Part shown: positions 1-5,413 of the stretch, in pieces | Layout of the letters: every line of letters starts with the position of its first letter | How positions within the stretch are numbered: position 1 is the first letter of the stretch | The notes under the pieces: generated by a model | The model's database searches: none | Told to the model about the DNA's origin: nothing | What the model saw: the letters and a program-made list of their open reading frames with translations, nothing else | Source: JAJPJX01 sp964568355 | Lineage (GTDB): Bacteria > Acidobacteriota > Terriglobia > Bryobacterales > Bryobacteraceae | Direction: 5' to 3' | Assembly (NCBI GenBank): GCA_964568355.1 | Contig: CAZMRK010000768.1 | Coordinates: forward strand, 1-10,744 | DNA length: 10,744 nucleotides | Program-made: the position numbers and the translations under genes

Positions 1-1328
1 TACTGTGGCAGATTGCTGAACGCGCCCGGCAGTACCGTATCGGAATCGCCATAGCTGAAACGCGCGGAAAGCTGATCTTTGACGCCGAAGTTTTGATCGA
101 TTTTGATATCAAAGGAGTTCTGGTTATTGCTACGAGAAGCACCGCTGTAGAAGTACGTTTCCCCATTGGCCAGAACCTGGCTCCCGCCAGGCGGAAAATA
201 CTTCATCACGTTCATTGAGACCGGATTGAAACGCGACGTGGGAATGGTGCCCTCCGGGAACGGCTGGCGGGTGTTGGTGGCGGCATTATAGGTGGCGGGA
301 TCGTAGATCGGACGAGCGGTCCCGAGAAAGTTTCCGTTGCGAAGAGCTTCGCCCGGAACCGTGGCCACAAAGCTTTGGCCCTGGCGCTGCCGAAAACCTT
401 GATAGTCGACAAAGAAGAATGTCTTGTTCTTGACGATAGGTCCGCCAAAGGCGAACCCGAACTGGTTCTGAACGAAGTTGGGAAGGCGGCGGTCGGACAG
501 GTAGTCGAAGAAGTTGCGGGCGTCCAGGGCCGAATTGCGAAGAAACTCGAACGCTTGGCCATGAAACGTGTTGGTCCCGGACTTGAGCGTCACGTTGATC
601 ACGCCCCCTCCACGCCCGATCTCCGGTAGGAAGTTGCTGGTTTCGACTACAAATTCCTGTACGGCTTCAAGCGGAGGAAGGATCGCGATCAGTCCCTGGT
701 TGATCTGGTTATTGTAAACGCCGTCCAGGATAAACGTGTTATTAGATTGCCGCTGGCCGTTGACCGAGAGCCCTTGAGCCGCGCGCGCATTGTCCGGAAT
801 GCTGGTGTTGTTGGCATTCTGGGTGGGGATTGCCGCTGTTACGCCCGCATTGAGATAGGCCAACTGATAGACCGACCTTCCGTTCAATGGAAGTTCGGAT
901 ACTTCTCTCCGCGTGATGACGTTGCCAACGGTAGACTGCTCGCTTTCGAGCAGGGGCGGGGAGGCCTGGACTTCAATCTCTTGTGTCAGTTCCCCGACGC
1001 TCACGGTGATATCGGCGGCTACGCGGTCATTGACATGCAACTCGATCCTGTCGCGAGTGGTAATTTTGAAGCCGGAAGCCGATATGCGAACCGAATAGAT
1101 TCCCGGGATCAGGTTGGGGACCACATACTCGCCGTTCTGGTTGGTTGTCGTCTTGACGGAGACACCGGTTTCCGTGTTGGTTACCTCTACCGAGGCGGTA
1201 ACGACCCCGGCGCCCGAAGGGTCACGAACGGTTCCGCTAATCACGCCGCGCTCGACCTGCGCCAGCAGTGCCAGCGCGCAGGCGAAAAACGTCAGGAAGA
1301 CCTTGATAACCTCTTCAAGTCTCGACAT
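1..1328 (-). CDS. TonB-dependent receptor, Oar-like, with N-terminal carboxypeptidase-regulatory domain (3' part beyond window)
   Basis: Outer-membrane active transporter that would import a bulky ligand (often glycans in this phylum) with TonB-ExbBD energy. The frame is open from an ATG at 1328-1326 to the left edge, giving 442 codons; family members are usually 1000-1200 residues, so most of the barrel is missing. Seen in the translation: a hydrophobic signal segment (about 8-24, FLTFFACALALLAQ); a carboxypeptidase-regulatory-like beta-sandwich (about 28-122, GVISGTVRDPSGAGV to GEYVVPNLIPGIYSV); a plug domain (about 125-255, with ELPLNGRSV, VNGQRQSNNTFILDG and INVTLKSGTN); then the first barrel strands (FHGQAFEFLRNSALDARNFF and NQFGFAFGGPIVKNKTFFF), which are hallmarks of acidobacterial receptors. 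A GAGGAG ribosome site lies 6 bases before the ATG. The gene is divergent from the TPR gene and may supply substrate to the downstream glycosidase cluster, but the ligand is unknown. Confidence 0.93.
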   Translation of the reverse strand, partial: MSRLEEVIKVFLTFFACALALLAQVERGVISGTVRDPSGAGVVTASVEVTNTETGVSVKTTTNQNGEYVVPNLIPGIYSVRISASGFKITTRDRIELHVNDRVAADITVSVGELTQEIEVQASPPLLESEQSTVGNVITRREVSELPLNGRSVYQLAYLNAGVTAAIPTQNANNTSIPDNARAAQGLSVNGQRQSNNTFILDGVYNNQINQGLIAILPPLEAVQEFVVETSNFLPEIGRGGGVINVTLKSGTNTFHGQAFEFLRNSALDARNFFDYLSDRRLPNFVQNQFGFAFGGPIVKNKTFFFVDYQGFRQRQGQSFVATVPGEALRNGNFLGTARPIYDPATYNAATNTRQPFPEGTIPTSRFNPVSMNVMKYFPPGGSQVLANGETYFYSGASRSNNQNSFDIKIDQNFGVKDQLSARFSYGDSDTVLPGAFSNLPQ

Positions 1329-1334
1329 GGACTG

Positions 1335-1340
1335 CTCCTC
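1335..1340 (-). promoter_or_regulatory. Ribosome binding site of the TonB-dependent receptor
   Basis: Read on the minus strand this is GAGGAG, 6 bases before the ATG at 1328. It fixes the start of the receptor, and the translation from that ATG begins with a good signal peptide. Confidence 0.75.
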
Positions 1341-1418
1341 ACGGATGCTGCCAACCAACTTTCGGGGTGGTTGAAAAACATTCACAATCTGATATAGAGT
1401 GCTGACCGTGACTCATTT

Positions 1419-1448
1419 TTAATAATCCAGGATCGCGGGTAATGTCAA
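1419..1448 (-). promoter_or_regulatory. Candidate sigma70-type promoter for the TonB-dependent receptor
   Basis: On the minus strand a perfect TTGACA (1448-1443) is followed after 18 bases by TATTAA (1424-1419), which matches TATAAT at four of six positions. A start near 1411 would leave a leader of about 80 bases before the receptor ATG. The -35 match is strong and the -10 only fair, and the location in a divergent non-coding region supports it. The leader contains a weak 6-bp inverted repeat (1352-1357 with 1368-1373) just upstream of the ribosome site. Confidence 0.45.
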
Positions 1449-1552
1449 GAAGTATTTCGAGCCGATGCACAGCCAATGGCGGATGATGTGGCCGCTAGGT
1501 GCGCTGCGATCGCTAACCGGAAGGGCTGGAACGTAGAATACGGATTTCCACG

Positions 1553-2974
1553 ATGAGGAAGATCCGGGCGTACGCGCTCACCGCACTATCCCTGTTGATC
1601 AGTGCCGGCGCCGTAACAGGTGCATCCGGCGAATACGAAGCTGGATTAGCGCTGTTGAAGCAGGGGCGCCCGGCGAATGCCTTACCGCTCCTGGAGGCAG
1701 CGCGCCGCCGGGAGCCTGCTAGTCCGGACGTCCTATATGCCCTGGCAGGCTGCTACTTTGCCCTGAATCGCGGCCGGGAGGGCTTGAACATTGCGGCGGA
1801 ATTGGCTCGCCGGAATCCAAAAGATCCAGCGATACTCCTGGCGGCTGGATCGTTGATGACAGAGCATGGTGACCCAAAACAAGCTGTCGAAACGTTCCTG
1901 AAGGCGGAGGAGATTGCTCCCGGTAACCCCCTGGTTCTGAATGCCCTGGCGTCGGCACAGTACCGGTCCGGAGATTCTCCTGCTGCGGTGGAATCGCTCG
2001 AACGCCTGTTGTCCAGCCTGCGGAGCACTCTGCGTGCGGAAACACGTGCGGCGTTGGCCTCAGCTTGCTTGACGGCTCACGCCCTGCGCGCCGAAGATCG
2101 AGCTTCCTTGCGCATTGCGATGGTCGCCGCTGAACTTGACCTGTTAGCCGATCGCCCGCAAGAAGCCTGGGAAACGCTGCGGTCTCTGGACGCGGCCGGA
2201 GGCGGCCCGGACTACTATAAGCTTCTGGGTTTGGCGTGCGCGCGCCTTGGCCGGCTGCCCGAGGCGATACGCGCCGGACAGCAGGCATTACGCCTTGCTC
2301 CAACACGCCAGGACCTGCTGCTAAACCTCGCTGCTGTCTATCAGAAAGCGCGCGACAACCCTGCGGCGATTCACCTGTTGCGAGGAGCCGTCGGGCGCGG
2401 CGTTGTGTCTCCAGAGATCCACTTCGCGCTCGCCCTGAGCCAGTTCAACTCGGGAGATTATGGGCAGACGATGCAAAGCTGCGGCCGCGCTCTTGCGCTC
2501 AACCCGAAGTTCGATCGGGCGGCGCTCCTGAAAGGGCGCGCTCTTGAGAAACTGTCGCGCCGGCGTGAGGCGATCGAATGGTTCCGGCGAGCGCTGGAGA
2601 GCAATCCCGCCTGTGAATACTGCCGCTACAAATTGGCGCTGGCGCTGGTGGCGGACGGCCGTCTGGCTGAGGCCGAACCACTGCTGCGGGAGGTTGTAGC
2701 TACGACGCCCCCAAATGTCTCGGCTCAGTACGAGTTGGCAAAACTGCTGGATACCAGGGGCAATGCCGCGGAAGCAATCGCTGTGCTTGAATCCGTCGTG
2801 GCCTCCAATCCCGATCAGGACAACGCGTGGTACCTGCTCGGCCGGATCTATCTGCGGAACGGCAACCGGTTGCAGGCCGAGCGTGCCATGGCTGCGGTGA
2901 AAGAGATCCAGAGCCGGCGGCGCCGTGCGGCCGAGGAGCGGCTGGCGGAATCCACCAAATCGGCGTCCCACTAG
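1553..2974 (+). CDS. Exported tetratricopeptide-repeat (TPR) protein
   Basis: Protein-protein interaction scaffold of 473 residues. An N-terminal signal segment (about 4-24, IRAYALTALSLLISAGAVTG) points to export to the periplasm or membrane anchoring. Most of the rest is helical TPR units of about 34 residues, recognisable at roughly 25-56, 58-89, 91-124, 126-156, 219-250, 252-283, 287-318, 320-351, 355-386, 388-420 and 423-453, with the usual A/G-Y-A-P pattern (for example ALRLAPTRQDLLLNLAAVYQ). The tail from about 454 is charged (SRRRRAAEERLAE). No enzymatic domain was recognised. No other in-frame ATG lies upstream, since a TAA at 1514 closes the frame. The ribosome site is poor, so translation may be weak or leaderless. 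A CxxC pair (C354, C357) sits in one repeat and is of unclear meaning. The partner is unknown. Such genes are common beside TonB receptors in Acidobacteriota, but a link to the downstream enzymes is only positional. Confidence 0.88.
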   Translation: MRKIRAYALTALSLLISAGAVTGASGEYEAGLALLKQGRPANALPLLEAARRREPASPDVLYALAGCYFALNRGREGLNIAAELARRNPKDPAILLAAGSLMTEHGDPKQAVETFLKAEEIAPGNPLVLNALASAQYRSGDSPAAVESLERLLSSLRSTLRAETRAALASACLTAHALRAEDRASLRIAMVAAELDLLADRPQEAWETLRSLDAAGGGPDYYKLLGLACARLGRLPEAIRAGQQALRLAPTRQDLLLNLAAVYQKARDNPAAIHLLRGAVGRGVVSPEIHFALALSQFNSGDYGQTMQSCGRALALNPKFDRAALLKGRALEKLSRRREAIEWFRRALESNPACEYCRYKLALALVADGRLAEAEPLLREVVATTPPNVSAQYELAKLLDTRGNAAEAIAVLESVVASNPDQDNAWYLLGRIYLRNGNRLQAERAMAAVKEIQSRRRRAAEERLAESTKSASH

Positions 2975-2976
2975 TC

Positions 2977-3005
2977 TTGATGTTAGTTCAATAAATGTAT
3001 ATAAT
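2977..3005 (+). promoter_or_regulatory. Sigma70-type promoter upstream of the GH42 gene
   Basis: TTGATG (2977-2982) and a perfect TATAAT (3000-3005) are separated by 17 bases, the optimal spacing. The -35 matches TTGACA at four of six positions. Transcription would start near 3011-3013, about 25 bases before the GH42 ATG at 3037. The -35 begins 2 bases after the stop codon of the TPR gene, so the GH42 cluster probably has its own promoter rather than depending on read-through. Confidence 0.7.
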
Positions 3006-3026
3006 CACTGAATCGGATTCAGTGAT
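3004..3026 (+). promoter_or_regulatory. Perfect 23-bp palindrome on the transcription start: probable repressor operator
   Basis: Half-site ATCACTGAATC (3004-3014), a single central G (3015), then its exact reverse complement GATTCAGTGAT (3016-3026): 11 of 11 pairs match. It overlaps the last two bases of the -10 box and covers the predicted start site, where a bound dimer would block RNA polymerase. As transcription would begin inside it, the RNA would carry only part of the palindrome, which argues for a DNA operator rather than an RNA hairpin. There is no T-run after it, so it is not a terminator. Length and symmetry fit a TetR-like or similar helix-turn-helix dimer, but the family cannot be told from the site, and no regulator gene lies in the window. 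Confidence 0.72.
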
Positions 3027-3033
3027 GGGAGGG
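3027..3033 (+). promoter_or_regulatory. Ribosome binding site deciding the GH42 start
   Basis: GGGAGGG lies 3 bases before the ATG at 3037. The in-frame ATGs at 2995 and 3025 have no such site, and 2995 falls inside the promoter, so 3037 is the start. The protein then opens directly with a twin-arginine leader. Confidence 0.8.
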
Positions 3034-3036
3034 ACC

Positions 3037-5319
3037 ATGAAGGATTCGCTTCCCCGCCGGCAATTTCTGAAAATGGGCGCTACCTTGAGCTGGACATGGG
3101 GCGGCATGAAACTCCAGGCGGGCCCAGCGCCCGATGCAGGGGTCTCCCAAAGGCCGGACGAGTTCATCTACGGCTCGGCGTTCTATCGGCCGCCTAATCC
3201 GCCGCGCGCCATGCGCCGCGAGATGTTGCGCGCCATTGCCCAGGATTACAAGTTCAATATCATCCGCATCTATCCGGGGTGGGATTACTACAATCCCGGG
3301 CCAGACAAGTTTGTGTTCGATGATGTGGATGAAGTGATGGGGTACTGTGACGAATTCGGGATTCGTGTGCTGTTGGGCGCGGTCCTCGAAAGCGCCCCGT
3401 GGTGGCTGGAGCAGGCGCACCCGCAATGCCGGTACGTAGATGCAAAAGGCCAAATCCGGCGCCTTGCCGGAAGCGGAAACAATATGACCGGCGGCTGGCC
3501 GGGCCTTTGTTGGGACTGGCAGCCGATTCGTGAGGCCGCCGGCCGCTATCTGCAAGCGCTGGCCAGGTTCGCCTCCACGCATCGCTCGCTTTACGCCTAT
3601 GATTGCTGGAACGAGCCCCATATAGAGCCCGCCTGGGAGCGGAATATCTGGGCCCAGCCGCAGGAGTATCTTTTTTGCTATTGTGATCGGACGATTGCAG
3701 CCTTCCATCAATGGTTGCGGAAGCGATACGGCACACTTGACCGCCTGAATGAAGCTTGGACGCGCCGGTATCCCAGCTTCGAATCCATCGATCCTCCGCG
3801 CGCAATGGGGACGTATGCGGACTGGGTGGACTGGCGCCGCTTCATCATCGAACGCAGCACCGAAGAGCTGAAGTTCCGCGTGCAAAACCTGCGCGCGGTC
3901 GACAAGCGCACTATTCTCGAAGACCATGCAGCGCATCACCCGCCATTGGACGGAATTGCAGTCGGCGGCATCGATTCCTGGCGCCTGGCGGAAGTTGTGG
4001 ACCAATGGGGGCTCTCGTTGTTCCCGCGCTGGTTCAGTTTCTCGGTGTACGAGGGTGCCGCCAAAGTCGACGTGACGCGCTCCTGCGCCAACGGCAAGAC
4101 GTATTGGATGACCGAGTTGCAGGGTGGGCACGGCAATAAGGGCCTGTGGCACAGCCATCGCATGCGGCCGCAGGATATTCGGCTGTGGAACTGGATGGCC
4201 GTGGCATACGGTGCCCGCGGGGTCATTTACTGGACGTACCACGCCGAAGCCACGGGCAGCGAGTCCACCGGCTTCGGCCTCGTAACCCGCGACGGGCAGC
4301 CAACCGAGCGGGTGCGGGAAGCTGCTCGCAACAAACGCCTGATTCAGGAGCATTTCGATCTGATCCGCAACTTCAAGCCGCAGCCGGCTGTTGCCCTTCT
4401 GACCGATCCCGACAGCGCCTTGCTGACGTATGCAGCCAATGGCATGGAGGAGCCCTCCACGAATTCGTTTCGGGGCTATTACCGCGCGCTGTGGAATCTG
4501 GATCTCCAAGCTGATTTCATCCAGCCGGACCAGCTTTCGACCGCCGGGAAATACAAAGTGATCATCGCGCCGTGGCACCTTGTGGGAAAGGAACAGACGT
4601 GCCGGGCCTTGCGCCGCTTGGTGGAAGCGGGCTGCACCTTGATTCTGGAAACCAGCATGGGGCTCTTTGATGACCGCTTTTTCGCCAACATGGTAGTCCC
4701 CCCGCACGGCCTCGCGGAGGCATTCGGCTATCGCGAGGGGGAAAGCTACTATATCCCCTCCGAAGCCGACCAGGGTGTGACAACATCCGCGTTCGCCGCC
4801 CGTAATCGTCCGGCGGACGTGGCGCCCTCGGATCGCATCTATGAGAGCCCGGAACTCGACTTCACCGAGCCGGCTGCCATCCGCGTCCGTGGAAACTACT
4901 ATGTTACTCCTATCACGGTAACTTCGGCGAAAGTCATTGGAACATGCCAGGGTGAGCCTGTCGCAGCGGTGAAGGCGCTTGGCTCGGGGCGGGTCTACTA
5001 TATAGGAACCAATCTGGGGGCCAGCATTGCAACCGGCGATAACCGCGGTATCGAACTCTTACGAGCCATCATCCGGCCCGTGGTCCAGCCGGCGGTGACC
5101 GGAGGGCGTCTGCGTCCGCGATTGGTCCACAGCGGCAACGGTCCGGCGTTGCTCATCGTATTTAATGATACGGTCGAGGAGCAGACCTCGCGAATCGTGG
5201 TGCCGCCGCCCTTTTCGCGGGCAACGGACATCCACTCGCGCAACGCCGAACCGGTGAATGCTGGTGCGATCGATTTGACAGTGCCTCATCAGGATGTGCG
5301 CGTGTTGCTGTTGGAGTAG
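3037..5319 (+). CDS. Tat-exported glycoside hydrolase family 42 (beta-galactosidase-like)
   Basis: Retaining glycosidase expected to release beta-linked galactose (or a related sugar such as arabinose) from oligosaccharides, outside the cytoplasm. The protein has 760 residues. It opens with a twin-arginine leader (PRRQFLK, residues 6-12) and hydrophobic segment. The GH42 TIM barrel spans about 45-440: the acid/base is in WNEP (E193), the likely nucleophile in MTELQGG (E360), and FHQWLRKRYGTLDRLNEAW (223-241) is a family signature. A beta-galactosidase trimerisation-like domain follows (about 447-600), then a beta-rich C-terminus ending with DVRVLLLE. Of the family's zinc-binding cysteines, C158, C214 and C216 appear kept, but the position three after C216 is T219. 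It is somewhat longer than usual GH42 enzymes (about 650-700), partly because of the leader. It is first in a same-strand run with the DUF1553 and DUF1501 genes, behind a promoter with a palindromic operator. GH42 assignment is secure, exact substrate is not. Confidence 0.9.
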   Translation: MKDSLPRRQFLKMGATLSWTWGGMKLQAGPAPDAGVSQRPDEFIYGSAFYRPPNPPRAMRREMLRAIAQDYKFNIIRIYPGWDYYNPGPDKFVFDDVDEVMGYCDEFGIRVLLGAVLESAPWWLEQAHPQCRYVDAKGQIRRLAGSGNNMTGGWPGLCWDWQPIREAAGRYLQALARFASTHRSLYAYDCWNEPHIEPAWERNIWAQPQEYLFCYCDRTIAAFHQWLRKRYGTLDRLNEAWTRRYPSFESIDPPRAMGTYADWVDWRRFIIERSTEELKFRVQNLRAVDKRTILEDHAAHHPPLDGIAVGGIDSWRLAEVVDQWGLSLFPRWFSFSVYEGAAKVDVTRSCANGKTYWMTELQGGHGNKGLWHSHRMRPQDIRLWNWMAVAYGARGVIYWTYHAEATGSESTGFGLVTRDGQPTERVREAARNKRLIQEHFDLIRNFKPQPAVALLTDPDSALLTYAANGMEEPSTNSFRGYYRALWNLDLQADFIQPDQLSTAGKYKVIIAPWHLVGKEQTCRALRRLVEAGCTLILETSMGLFDDRFFANMVVPPHGLAEAFGYREGESYYIPSEADQGVTTSAFAARNRPADVAPSDRIYESPELDFTEPAAIRVRGNYYVTPITVTSAKVIGTCQGEPVAAVKALGSGRVYYIGTNLGASIATGDNRGIELLRAIIRPVVQPAVTGGRLRPRLVHSGNGPALLIVFNDTVEEQTSRIVVPPPFSRATDIHSRNAEPVNAGAIDLTVPHQDVRVLLLE

Positions 5320-5361
5320 TCTGAATATCGGCGTTCCCCGGCGCTTGACAGGGAATCTCTC

Positions 5362-5389
5362 GCCAGCGCCAGGGATCGATTTCGCTGGC
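5362..5389 (+). other. Intercistronic inverted repeat (possible mRNA hairpin)
   Basis: GCCAGCG (5362-5368) and CGCTGGC (5383-5389) pair perfectly across a 14-base loop in the 94-base gap between GH42 and the heme protein gene, ending 9 bases before the ribosome site. No T-run follows, so it is not a standard terminator. It could stabilise or process the upstream message or temper expression of the next gene. A 7-bp repeat in GC-rich DNA can also arise by chance. Confidence 0.3.
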
Positions 5390-5398
5390 ACAATAGTA

Positions 5399-5405
5399 GG
5401 GAGGG
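5399..5405 (+). promoter_or_regulatory. Ribosome binding site supporting a TTG start
   Basis: GGGAGGG (5399-5405) is followed by 8 bases and then TTG at 5414, which opens a typical signal peptide. It is the same strong sequence that precedes the GH42 start, and it is the main reason for preferring TTG 5414 over the in-frame ATG at 5294. Confidence 0.65.
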
Positions 5406-5413
5406 ATCTAGGG

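Noticed and set aside
1352..1373. 6-bp inverted repeat in the leader of the TonB receptor as a riboswitch or attenuator
   Set aside because: It is short, with a 10-base loop, and there is no further conserved structure or alternative pairing visible. It is only noted under the promoter.
747..1397. Plus-strand open frame (216 codons) near the left end
   Set aside because: It is antisense to the TonB-dependent receptor, whose minus-strand frame carries a signal peptide, regulatory domain and plug motifs without interruption.
2612..2623. CxxC in the TPR protein (C354, C357) as a heme or thioredoxin site
   Set aside because: No histidine follows for heme, and the surrounding sequence is an ordinary TPR helix pair.
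3004..3026. The palindrome as a terminator of the TPR gene
   Set aside because: It has no T-run after it, is AT-rich rather than GC-rich, and sits directly on a promoter.
3019..4707. Long minus-strand open frame (562 codons) opposite the GH42 gene
   Set aside because: The plus frame has clear GH42 motifs, both catalytic glutamates and a good ribosome site. The minus frame shows no recognisable domain and is a by-product of GC-rich codon usage.
5345..5350. Perfect TTGACA between GH42 and the heme protein gene, as an internal promoter
   Set aside because: No acceptable -10 box occurs 16-18 bases downstream (sequence there is GC-rich), so it is treated as a chance match.
5386..5400. TGGCAC as a sigma54 (-24) element
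   Set aside because: No TTGC-type -12 element follows at the required spacing.
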